Of a stretch of 61,990 nucleotides of DNA, positions 27,681 to 36,110 are shown one piece after another (position 1 is the first letter of the stretch; each line of letters opens with the position of its first letter). The notes under the pieces were generated by a model. The model was given only the letters and a program-made list of their open reading frames with translations, was not told the origin of the DNA and did no database searches. Source of the DNA: Rhizobium sp. (lineage in GTDB: Bacteria; Pseudomonadota; Alphaproteobacteria; Rhizobiales; Rhizobiaceae); assembly GCA_019739215.1 (NCBI GenBank), contig JAHHDR010000016.1, forward strand, positions 1 to 61,990. The letters run 5' to 3'. The translations under genes and the position numbers were made by a program.

Positions 27681-28707
27681 TCAGACCCAGCCCATCAGTT
27701 CGCGCCGGACCTGCTTCTCCAGCACCGCCATGCCTTCCTCGCTGTCGTTGAGGCATGGGATATGGGTGAACCTCTCGCCGCCGTTATGAAGGAAGGTCTC
27801 GCCAGCTTCGACCGCGATCTCCTCAAGGGTCTCGAGGCAGTCCGACACGAAGCCGGGATTGATGATGGCGATGCGCTTCACGCCCTTCCTGGCCAGGTCT
27901 TCGACCGTCGTGTCGGTATAGGGCTTGAGCCACTCTTCCGGCCCGAACCTTGACTGGAAGGTCACGACCAGCCTTTCAGATGTCCAGCCGAGCTTTTCGC
28001 GCAACAGACGGGCGGTCTTCTGACAGTGGCAATAGTAGGGGTCGCCCTTGTCGAAATAGCTCTGCGGGATGCCGTGGAAGGAGGTCACGACCTTTTCGGG
28101 TTCCCAATCCAGCGTCGCGAGATGGGTGCCGATCGAACTTGCCAATGCAGTGATATAGCTGTCGTCGTCGTGATAGGGCGGAACGGTGCGCAGCGCCGGT
28201 TGCCAGCGCATCGCCTTGAGCGCATCGAAGGCCTTGTCATTGACGGTTGCCGTGGTTGCCGCGGCATATTGCGGATAGAGCGGGAAGAGCAGGATTCTCT
28301 CGCAGCCCTGCTGCTGCAGCGCATTCATCCTGTCGGATATCGAGGGATTGCCGTAGCGCATGCCCCAGTCGACGATGACGTTGGGAAGATCGGCAAGGCG
28401 CGCCGCCATCTTCTCCCCCTGCGACCGCGTGTAGGTGCGCAGGTAGCTCTCGTTGAGATCCTTGTTCCAGATCGTCCTCGTAGGCTTTGCCGACCTTTTG
28501 CGGACGGCGGTTCAGCACGATGCCGTAGAGGATCGGATACCAGTAGAGCCGCGACCATTCGATCACCCGCTTGTCGCGGAGAAACTCCGCCAGATAGCGC
28601 CGCATGGAATTGTAGTCGGTGCCGTCTGGCGTGCCAAGGTTTACGAGCAGTACGCCGACCTTGCCGGACTTGACGGGCGGGTGATTGGCGGGACGGGCTG
28701 CGGTCAT
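27681..28707 (-). pseudogene. hemH: Ferrochelatase, frame broken by one inserted base
   Basis: Inserts Fe2+ into protoporphyrin IX, the last step of haem synthesis. The 5' part encodes [17 protein letters not shown] and the motif region up to GKAYE; the 3' part resumes in another frame and includes the signature SFHGIPQSYFDKGD, CHCQKT and SRFGPEEWLKPYTD. Deleting one of the two C at 28476-28477 (plus strand) restores a 341-aa chain of normal length reading [14 protein letters not shown] at the joint. A sequence error is more likely than real loss, because haem synthesis is rarely dispensable. I chose the start at the second ATG, preceded by AGGA; an ATG 27 nt further upstream is possible. Confidence 0.88.
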
Positions 28708-28786
28708 GGTCGGTCCTGTTGTTCCTGGCGTCATCTACGATGGGGATCGCCGCGTGGATTACCGCGGATGCCGCTTTGCACAAAGC

Positions 28787-28812
28787 AAAAACGGCCCGGT
28801 GATCCGGGCCGT
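28787..28812 (-). terminator. Rho-independent terminator of the 5'-nucleotidase gene
   Basis: A 9-bp stem ACGGCCCGG/CCGGGCCGT with a 4-nt loop ATCA and a following T run on the minus strand, 25 nt beyond the stop codon at 28837. Confidence 0.9.
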
Positions 28813-28836
28813 CTGTCGCATGCAGGTTGGAGCCGG

Positions 28837-30862
28837 TTATTTCGCCGGCACGGTGATTTCCCGGCCGACCGGCAGCGCGCGCGGGCGCAGGCCGGAGTTG
28901 GCTTCCGAAATCTTCTTCCACATCGCGCCGTTGCCATAGAACCTCTCGGCGAGGTCCCAGAAATTGTCGCCGCTGACGAGCGTATGCTTCTGCTCCGACG
29001 ACACCGTTTCGGCGGCGTCGCTGCCCTGGCTGACCTGGGTCGCCGACTGTTCCGTCGAACTGCTTTCCTGGCCGACGACGGGTGGCTGGTTGGCGATGTC
29101 CGTTGCGGCTGCGGGAAGGTCCGGCGTGGTGACTTCACTTCCGGTCGCGACGTCGGACTTGGCTTCAGCGGCAGGCTCGGCGGTGGCAGGCTCGGCGGTG
29201 GCGGGCTCGGCAGGCGTTTCCGCCGGGGTCTCCGTGGCCGCTACAGCAGAGTCGACAATGGTGATGCGGTCGTCGGTGAAGGGCTTGTAGGGCGAGTTCT
29301 TGCCGATATAGGCGGCCGTCACGTCCTCGAGGCTCGGACCGAAGTCGTAGGCATTCTTGGCCTTTTCGGCGAAGACCTTGTAGCCGTCGCCGCCGCCGCG
29401 GACATAGTTGTTGGTCACGACGCCATAGGTCTTTGCCGGGTCGAGCGCGACCATCTTGCCGCCGTCCATCACCTCGGCCGAGATCACCCGGCTGCCGGCC
29501 GGCTTCTTCGGGTCGAAGGAGTATTTCATGCCGGCGACCTGGGGGAAGCGGCCTGCACCTTCCTCGAGTTGCGACAGGCCGTTTTCAAGTGCCTCGACGA
29601 GATCCGCGCCGGTTATCTGGAACGTCGCCACTGTGTTCTGGAACGGCAACACCGTCAGGACCTCGCCCATGGTCACGGGGCCTGCGTCGATGGAGGCGCG
29701 CACGCCGCCGCCGTTCTGCACCGCGATCGTTACGCCCTGGTCCTTGACGCGGTCGAGCATGGCCTCGGCCACGAGGTTGCCCATCGTGCATTCCTTGGCG
29801 CGGCAATTCTTGCGGTCGCCGTCGATGGTTTCGGCCGACTCGCCGATCACCCTGGCCTTGAGTTCTTCAAGCGGCTTTGCAAGTTCGGTGACGCGGGCCG
29901 CGACCGCTTCGTCCGGCTTGACCGACGCGTCGAGCAGTTGCGGCGCGCCCTCGGCGGTCTTGACCTTGCCGGCGTCGTCGAAGACGATCTTGATGTCCCC
30001 GAGATATTTCGAATAGGCATAGGCCGTGACGATCGGGACATCTGCTCCCGACGGGTTCTTGACGAGGGTGGGGTAGGGGCCGGAGGCGCCTTCCTCCGTG
30101 TTGGACAGCAGCGTGTGGCTGTGACCGCCGACAATCACGTCGATACCATCGACGGCTGCCGCGATTTCCTTGTCGCGCGGATAGCCGACATGGGAGAGCA
30201 GGACGATCTTGTTGACGCCCTGGGCCTCCAGTTCCTTGACCGCATCCTTGAGATACTGGACCTCATCGACGAAGAAGACCGCCGGGCCGGGCGACGATGT
30301 TTCATCGGTGTCCGTCGCGAGGACAGAAACGATGCCGATCTTCTGGCCGCCAAGTTCCTTGACGATGTAGCCCTTGAGCCCGCCGCCGACTGGCGTGTTG
30401 GCGCCGGCAACGGTGTTGCCCGAAATGATCGGGAACTTCGCCGCGGCTATCAGCTTGGCCAGTTCCTCGGGGCCGTCATCGAATTCGTGGTTGCCGACCG
30501 CCATGGCATCGAAGCCGATGGCGTTTCATGAATTCGGCAACCGCCTCGCTCTTGTAGGTGGTGTAAAACAGCGAGCCCTGGAACTGATCACCGGCATCGA
30601 GGACCAGGACATTGGCGTTCTGTGCCTGCAGCGCACTGCGGCGCGCATCGATTGCGGACTTGACCCGGGCGACGCCACCGAAGCACTCGCCCTTGCCTTC
30701 GTCCTCGGCCGAGCAGGTCGAATCGAACTTGTTGATCGATTCGATGCGGGAATGCAGATCGTTGATGTGGAGAATGTTGAGTTCATAATCGGCAAGGGCT
30801 GCGCCCGAGGTGACGGCCAGTGCCGACACGGTCAGCATGGCAAACCGTAGAATGCGGTTCAT
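28837..30862 (-). pseudogene. Periplasmic 5'-nucleotidase (UshA-type) with C-terminal LysM, frame broken by one inserted base
   Basis: Signal peptide (ALADYELN cleavage region near residue 25); metallophosphatase domain with HINDLHSR, DAGDQFQG, GNHEFDD and GGHSH metal-ligand motifs; 5'-nucleotidase C-terminal domain (about 330-530). A Pro/Ala/Thr/Glu-rich linker with repeated PATAE follows, then a LysM domain (about 620-674, TLVSGDNFWDLAERFYGNG). The predicted role is nucleotide or sugar-nucleotide salvage while bound to peptidoglycan. An extra base in the TTT run at 30524-30526 (plus strand) splits the frame between EFM and the expected NAIGFDAMAVGNHEF; removing it gives 674 aa. Probably a sequence error. 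A terminator follows at 28787-28812. Confidence 0.87.
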
Positions 30863-30968
30863 TGGTCTCTCCTTCTCGATCTCAAATGTCGTTCGTCGGT
30901 CTATCGAAGAATTGCGACAGGCGCTTGGAGCTTGCCCTCACTGACGCGCATGCCCGACCGCGATGCTA

Positions 30969-31367
30969 CTACTGTACCGGCGCCGCAGTGACAGCGGCCA
31001 CGGTGGTCGAGCGGCGAGCGAGCGTGAACTGCGCACCGGAATCGGCGGTGCAATTGAGCTGACTCGGGTTGACCAGGGCGCAATTGACCTTGGACTGCTT
31101 GTTCTGGACAAGCGACGTCAGGCTGATTTCGTAGAGGTTTCCGGAGGAGTTGATGTAGTTGCCTGTGGCCAGCATCTGATTGGTGTCGGTTGTGCGCGTC
31201 GAGAAGCTTCCGGCCTGGAAGGTTGAAATCAGACCGTTGGGGTCTGTCCACGTGCCCTCGATCGTCACCGGCGCCGGTGCCACCGGCAGCGGCCTTTCGC
31301 GCTCGGTGGAACTGCAGGAGGCCAGCGCAGCCGTGGCGATGAGAGCCGGAATGGCGAAGTGTTTCAT
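30969..31367 (-). CDS. omp10: Omp10-type outer-membrane lipoprotein
   Basis: 132 aa. A lipoprotein signal peptide ends in the lipobox LASC with Cys18 as the lipidated residue. The mature part matches the Brucella/Rhizobium Omp10 pattern that I recognise: IEGTWTDPNGL, FSTRTTDTNQMLATGNY, SKVNCALVNPSQLNCT, FTLARRS. I chose the ATG preceded by GGGAG, which starts the signal peptide; the frame is open further upstream but without lipoprotein character. Bases from 31049 upward are duplicated in the right arm. Confidence 0.88.
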   Translation of the reverse strand: MKHFAIPALIATAALASCSSTERERPLPVAPAPVTIEGTWTDPNGLISTFQAGSFSTRTTDTNQMLATGNYINSSGNLYEISLTSLVQNKQSKVNCALVNPSQLNCTADSGAQFTLARRSTTVAAVTAAPVQ

Positions 31368-31503
31368 GCATATCTCCCTTGGGTCGGCGCCTGCCTCGTT
31401 TTTCTGCGCATCTGCCCCGTCGAGACGCGAGTTTGCAGCCATTCGAAAGCGAAAGCAAGGCTTTGGGAGGGGTTCTCCCAGCCTCTCGATGGGGTCGCTA
31501 CCC

Positions 31504-31532
31504 GCAAAACCCCGCGGGCAGGCCCGCGGGGT
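31504..31532 (-). terminator. Rho-independent terminator of homospermidine synthase gene
   Basis: A strong GC stem (ACCCCGCGGG with its complement, 4-nt loop) followed by TTTTG on the minus strand, 25 nt after the hss stop. Confidence 0.88.
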
Positions 31533-31556
31533 CTCTGGTGCGTTGGCGGGGGCTGG

Positions 31557-33002
31557 TCAGCGAACGAGAATATTGCGGAACTGCCACGGATCGGACCTGT
31601 CGAGGTCTTCCTTGAACAGCTTTTCCCGGTCGTCCAGCGGTGTCCAGTCGGTGTAATGACCTTCGACAGGGCCGAGATACGGCATCTGCACTTCCAGGCA
31701 ACGCCTGTAGTCCATCTCATCGGACTCGACGATGCCGGCCCTGGGGTTTTCGAGCGCCCAGACCATGCCTGCGAGCACGGCCGAAGTCACCTGCATGCCG
31801 GTCGCGTTCTGGTAGGGCGCGAGCTTGCGGGCCTCGTCGAGCGAGAGGCGCGAGCCGAACCAGTAGGCGTTCTTCTCGTGGCCGTAGAGCAGCACGCCGA
31901 GTTCGTCGACGCCGTCGACCAGTTCGTTCTCGTCGAGAACGTGCAGGGCAGGCTGTGCATTGCCGCCACTGCCGAACATCTCGTGCAGCGAGATTACCGC
32001 ATCATTAGCCGGATGGTAGGCATAGTGGCATGTCGGGCGATAGGTGACCTCGCCATCCTTGTCGCGGACGGTGAAGAAGTCGGCGATCGAGATCGACTCG
32101 TTGTGGGTGACGAGGAAGCCGTATTGGGGCCCGGGCGTCGGGCACCAGCTGCGCACGCGGGTGTTGGCGCCGGGCTGCTCGAGGTAAATTGCGGCCCTGG
32201 AGCCTTTCTTCTGCTTCCTGGCGTTCTTCGGCATCCACTTTTCGTGGGTGCCCCAGCCGAGCTCGGCGGGCTGCAGGCCCTCGGAGATGAAGCCCTCGAC
32301 CGACCATGTGTTCCAGAAGGTGTTGAACGGCTTGGGATTCTTGGTGCGCTGGGTGTCGCGTTCGGCAATGTGCACGCCCTTGACTCCGAGCTTTTTCATG
32401 AGCTTGGCCCAGGCTTCGCGGTCATCGACATCAGGTTCGTCGAACTTGGTGCCGGTGTCCCTGGCGAGGTTGACCAGCGCCTGCTTGACGAACCAGGAGA
32501 CCATGCCGGGATTGGCCCCGCAGCAGGAGACGGCGGTGGTGCCGCCCGGGTTCTTCTGCTTTTCCTTCACCACGGTTTCGCGCAGCGCGTAGTTGGTGCG
32601 CGCGGCATTGTCCTTGTCGGCGTCGAAATAGAAGCCGAGCCATGGTTCGACGACAGTGTCGATATAGAGCACGTCGAGCTTGCGGCAGAGCTTCATCAGA
32701 TCGAGCGAACCCGTGTCTACGGAGAGGTTGACGCAGAAGCCCTGGCCTTCGCCTTCGGTCAGAAGCGGCTTGAGCAGCTTCTTGTAATTGTCCTGCGTCA
32801 CGTGCTCTTTGATATGTTTGATGCCGCGCTCCTGAAGGAGGCCAGCATCGTCTTCACGCGGGTCGATGACGACCATCCGGCTCTTGTCGAATTTGAAGTG
32901 ACGCTCGATGAGGGGCAAGGTGCCACGTCCGATCGAGCCGAAGCCGATCATGACGATCGGACCTGTGATTTCGCCATAAACCGGATACTTATGATCTGCC
33001 AT
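31557..33002 (-). CDS. hss: Homospermidine synthase
   Basis: NAD-dependent enzyme making sym-homospermidine from two putrescines (EC 2.5.1.44 family), the main long polyamine of many rhizobia; cytosolic. 481 aa from the chosen ATG (MADHKYPVYG), which fits the family length and has AAGGAG upstream; a GTG 48 nt further upstream is possible but lacks a ribosome binding site. The N-terminal Rossmann fold shows MIGFGSIGRGTLPLI (about 18-32), and CCGANPGMVSWF (about 160-171) is in the saccharopine-dehydrogenase-like core. It has its own terminator at 31504-31532. Its mirror copy is at 60037-61482. Confidence 0.95.
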   Translation of the reverse strand: MADHKYPVYGEITGPIVMIGFGSIGRGTLPLIERHFKFDKSRMVVIDPREDDAGLLQERGIKHIKEHVTQDNYKKLLKPLLTEGEGQGFCVNLSVDTGSLDLMKLCRKLDVLYIDTVVEPWLGFYFDADKDNAARTNYALRETVVKEKQKNPGGTTAVSCCGANPGMVSWFVKQALVNLARDTGTKFDEPDVDDREAWAKLMKKLGVKGVHIAERDTQRTKNPKPFNTFWNTWSVEGFISEGLQPAELGWGTHEKWMPKNARKQKKGSRAAIYLEQPGANTRVRSWCPTPGPQYGFLVTHNESISIADFFTVRDKDGEVTYRPTCHYAYHPANDAVISLHEMFGSGGNAQPALHVLDENELVDGVDELGVLLYGHEKNAYWFGSRLSLDEARKLAPYQNATGMQVTSAVLAGMVWALENPRAGIVESDEMDYRRCLEVQMPYLGPVEGHYTDWTPLDDREKLFKEDLDRSDPWQFRNILVR

Positions 33003-33083
33003 TTCCCGCTGTACTCCTTCTTTTGACACGGATGGCTCGCTACAAACCACAAATCGATGTCACAAAAAAGGGGTCGCAAGCGC

Positions 33084-34007
33084 TTACCGAGCCGGAAGAC
33101 CGCCGGTCGGCCGCGCCATCAGGCCGCTGAGATAACCGACAAGAGCGGCCTTCTTGCCGGCCATCCCCTTGTAGGCGAGCTGGTCGGACGTAAGATTTTC
33201 GAGCCGCTGGATCAGCGCGGCCGCGACGTCGGGCGCATTCGGCAGCGCAGCGAGGCTGCCGATCGGATCGGAATAGATGCTGATCGAGAACACGATGTCG
33301 CCGGTCTCCGGCAGCCGGCGCAGCACCTGCCGTTCGACGCGGACGAAGTTCGTGGCAGCCGAGAATGGCCGGCGGTTGGCTTCGTCGTTGCGCTCGGGTG
33401 GCCAGAACAGTTCGCCCTCGGGGTAGATCGACCAGTTCATCCGCATGGCCGGAAGATCGGGCTGGAGGTTGTCGAAGATGCGGTTGATCATCGCCGCATT
33501 GCGGGTGCCGCCCGCAAATCCCGGGACATGGGCGTGGACGATCTCCATGGGATGCCCGATCTTCTCGCGGAGTGACCAGGCCGAAGGGAAGGCGACGTAG
33601 CCCGCCACGACATGCCAGCCGGTCTCTCGCCGGGAGAGGATGACGAGGTCGTCCTGGATCAGCGACCCCGCCGTGATGAGGGGCGGCGCCTCTGAATCGA
33701 GATCGATCGTCCGCCCCGCGATCTCCAGCCGGTTGCCTGTCCGCCGACAGAGGTCGGGGTGGTCTTCGAGCAGATGAGCGACGACGAGAGCGAGGCATTC
33801 ACGCTGGCCCGCTTGCGAGCCCTGGACCTGCTGGAACACGGCGTCAGGTTGGGTTTGCAGCAGCCGCTGCTTTTCTGCCAGGAAGGCGTCGAGATCGGCA
33901 TCGGGCTCGAGCCAGTACCGTGGATCGATCGCCGAAAGGCCGATGGCGAAGGAGCTCCCTGCGAGGTAGGGGGTATATTTCGGCCCGGCTGGTCCCGCTT
34001 TCGTCAT
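33084..34007 (-). CDS. DUF3445 protein, haem-dependent oxidative N-demethylase alpha-like
   Basis: 307 aa and recognisable as DUF3445 by the block PSAWSLREKIGHPMEIVHAHVPGF together with the following NRIFDNL and RMNWSIYP segments. Characterised relatives are haem (PAS-like fold) subunits that oxidatively demethylate methylamines and release formaldehyde; the partner flavin/Fe-S subunits of those enzymes are not in this window, so the activity here is inferred only. The ATG overlaps the yciI stop by four bases, making it the last gene of the pepF-pabB-pabC-yciI run. Confidence 0.82.
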   Translation of the reverse strand: MTKAGPAGPKYTPYLAGSSFAIGLSAIDPRYWLEPDADLDAFLAEKQRLLQTQPDAVFQQVQGSQAGQRECLALVVAHLLEDHPDLCRRTGNRLEIAGRTIDLDSEAPPLITAGSLIQDDLVILSRRETGWHVVAGYVAFPSAWSLREKIGHPMEIVHAHVPGFAGGTRNAAMINRIFDNLQPDLPAMRMNWSIYPEGELFWPPERNDEANRRPFSAATNFVRVERQVLRRLPETGDIVFSISIYSDPIGSLAALPNAPDVAAALIQRLENLTSDQLAYKGMAGKKAALVGYLSGLMARPTGGLPAR

Positions 34008-34288
34008 GCCTTGAGCATCTCGAAGCCGGGCGCGACGGTGGTTAGGGCCACCTCGGTGATGTCGTATGTGGCGATGCCGTGGATCGTGAACGGATCGGCC
34101 GCGCAGATCGCCTCGAGTTCAGCCCGGTCTCCGCGCGCCAGGATGACGCCGCCGCTGCGCGGAACCTTGCGGCCGGATGCGAGGAAGAGGCCCTTATCAT
34201 AGCCCTCGCGGACCCAGGCCATATGCGCCTGCATATGCTCGTCGGCGGCTTCGATCGGGGCGATGTAGGTGAGGGAGAGGATGAGCAT
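34004..34288 (-). CDS. YciI-family protein
   Basis: 94 aa of the ferredoxin-like YciI fold (LILSLTYI, HMAWVREGYDKGLFLASGRK, RSGGVILARGDRAELEAI, ADPFTIHGIATYDITE). The conserved His-Asp dyad of the family is represented by the HxxW region and ADPF. The activity of such proteins is mostly unknown. I chose the ATG; an in-frame TTG 12 nt upstream overlaps the pabC stop. Confidence 0.82.
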   Translation of the reverse strand: MLILSLTYIAPIEAADEHMQAHMAWVREGYDKGLFLASGRKVPRSGGVILARGDRAELEAICAADPFTIHGIATYDITEVALTTVAPGFEMLKA

Positions 34289-34296
34289 GCGAACCT

Positions 34297-34923
34297 TCAA
34301 GCCAGTGTCGCGGGAACCAGTCCCCGCAAGGAGTTTCCGACATAGAAAGGGTGGCGCGCCAGGTCGTCAAGGGTAAGGCGCCGGTTGCGGGCCTTCTTGC
34401 CGCAGATCAGCGAGGTGCGGAGGATGCCGGCGAGGCAGCCGGATGAGAGGGGCGGGGTCAGCAGCGCGCCGGAGCCGTCGTCGACGAAGATGCTGGTGAT
34501 CGTGCCTTCGCAGACCTCGTCCTTCTCGTTGAGGAGGATGACTTCGTCGACCGTTTCGCGCGGATGCTCGGCGCGGGCGGCGTCGTAGATCGCCCGCTTC
34601 GAGGTCTTGTGGCGCAGGATGGGGTCGGTAGAATTCAAGCGGGCCGCGCGCGCCACGCCGATGCGCCAGACGGTTCCCTCAGGTGTCGGCACAAAGGGAG
34701 CGGCGACAATCTCGTGGCGGCCGTCGGCGAAGAGTTCGAGGCGCAGGCGTGCCTCGGTCGTGGCGTTGGCGGTCGTCTCGTCCAGCGCTGTCAGCGCCTG
34801 TTCGGCGCCATCGAAGCCGAGCACCCTGGCCGAATTCCGGAGCCGCGCTGCGTGCAGATTTCGGCGGACGATCCCGGTTGCCGGCTCGAAACGCATGGTC
34901 TCGATCAGCGAGAAGTCCGTCAT
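34297..34923 (-). CDS. pabC: Class IV aminotransferase, probable aminodeoxychorismate lyase
   Basis: 208 aa of the PLP fold type IV family; RHKTSKRAIYDAAR (about 123-136) carries the PLP lysine, and DEVILLNEKDEVCEGTITSIF plus SSGCLAGILR form the cofactor phosphate site. Placed directly after pabB with a four-base ATGA overlap, it most likely releases p-aminobenzoate and pyruvate from aminodeoxychorismate for folate synthesis. A branched-chain-type activity cannot be excluded by sequence alone, but the context argues against it. Confidence 0.85.
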   Translation of the reverse strand: MTDFSLIETMRFEPATGIVRRNLHAARLRNSARVLGFDGAEQALTALDETTANATTEARLRLELFADGRHEIVAAPFVPTPEGTVWRIGVARAARLNSTDPILRHKTSKRAIYDAARAEHPRETVDEVILLNEKDEVCEGTITSIFVDDGSGALLTPPLSSGCLAGILRTSLICGKKARNRRLTLDDLARHPFYVGNSLRGLVPATLA

Positions 34924-36077
34924 GCCGCGATCTCCGAATCGCCCACGGCGAAGCGGGCCTTGAGCAGGCACTCCGCATATTCGTCCGCGGCATTGGAGTC
35001 GAAGACGATGCCGCCGCCGGCGTTGAATACGGCTTCACCGGTGTCATGGAGCGAGATCGTGCGGATGGCGACGTTGAAGCGCATGCGGCCATCCGGTGCA
35101 ATGAAGCCGATGGCGCCGCAATAGGCGTCGCGCGGGCCGTCCTCGAGTTCGTGCAAGATTTCCATTGCCCGCATCTTCGGGGCGCCGGTGATCGAGCCGC
35201 AGGGAAAGAGCGCGGAGAAGATATCGCCGACGGTCATGTCGGGGAGCAGCCTCGCGCGGACATGGCTGACCATCTGGTGGACGGTCGGATAGGTCTCGAC
35301 ATCGAAGAGGCGTGGCACATGCAGCGTGCCGACCTCGGTGATGCGGGATATGTCGTTGCGGAGGAGATCGACGATCATCCTGTTCTCGGCCTGAGTCTTC
35401 TCGTCGGCCTTCATTGCCTCGATGATCCGGCGATCCTCTTCGGGCGAGGCGCCGCGCGCGGCGGTGCCCTTCATCGGGTGGGTCTCGATCCAGCCGTCTT
35501 CGTCGACATTGAAGAACAGTTCCGGCGAACGCGAAAGCAGGATCGGGCCGCCGAGATTGACCAGCGCGCCGTAATGCACCGGCTGGCGCTCGATCAGCGA
35601 CCAGAAGGCAGCGACTGGATCGCCGGACCAGCGGGCGCGGATCGGCATGGTGAGATTGGCCTGGTAACAGTCGCCCTGCCTCAGATGCCAGTGCAGCTTT
35701 TCAAAGCGTTCCCTGTAGGTGGCGAAGTCCCAGTCGGCGCGGGGACTGGCGAGGAAGGGTTCGTTCTCGAGCCGTTGGCGCGGCGTGGCGAGCGGATGGC
35801 CGGTGGCCGGTGCATCGAACACGCCGAAGGCCATCAGAGGTGTTTCCCGGCCCAGCGCGGCGTAGTGCGCCAGCCTCGTCTCGAAGAGGTAGCCGGCCTC
35901 GTAGGCCATGAAGCCGGCAAGCCATTTGCCCTGTTTCCGGGCCGTTTCCATCGCCACGAGCCCGGCGAAGAATTCGTCGGGATCGCGGGCGACGATCAGC
36001 GCTTCGGGCGCCACGAAAACGCGCGTCTCGTCCGCGACGTCGTCGCGCAGCAGCACAAAGGGTTCGTCCGGTGTCAT
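34920..36077 (-). CDS. pabB: Aminodeoxychorismate synthase component I
   Basis: 385 aa chorismate-utilising enzyme that aminates chorismate to 4-amino-4-deoxychorismate. The catalytic-lysine motif PMKGTAARG is at 201-209 and the chorismate-site motif CGSITGAPKMRAME at 293-306. CYQANLT (137-143) belongs to the conserved core. It is shorter at the N-terminus than E. coli PabB, as is usual in rhizobia. It follows pepF after 33 nt and overlaps pabC, so the genes are probably one transcript. The copy is at 56962-58119. Confidence 0.93.
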   Translation of the reverse strand: MTPDEPFVLLRDDVADETRVFVAPEALIVARDPDEFFAGLVAMETARKQGKWLAGFMAYEAGYLFETRLAHYAALGRETPLMAFGVFDAPATGHPLATPRQRLENEPFLASPRADWDFATYRERFEKLHWHLRQGDCYQANLTMPIRARWSGDPVAAFWSLIERQPVHYGALVNLGGPILLSRSPELFFNVDEDGWIETHPMKGTAARGASPEEDRRIIEAMKADEKTQAENRMIVDLLRNDISRITEVGTLHVPRLFDVETYPTVHQMVSHVRARLLPDMTVGDIFSALFPCGSITGAPKMRAMEILHELEDGPRDAYCGAIGFIAPDGRMRFNVAIRTISLHDTGEAVFNAGGGIVFDSNAADEYAECLLKARFAVGDSEIAA

Positions 36078-36110
36078 GACATGCTCAGGTCGGTGTGCCC
36101 GGGAAGTCGG

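Noticed and set aside
27681..30862. Programmed ribosomal frameshifting in hemH or the 5'-nucleotidase
   Set aside because: No slippery heptamer with a downstream structure is evident at either site, and one-base insertion errors explain both.
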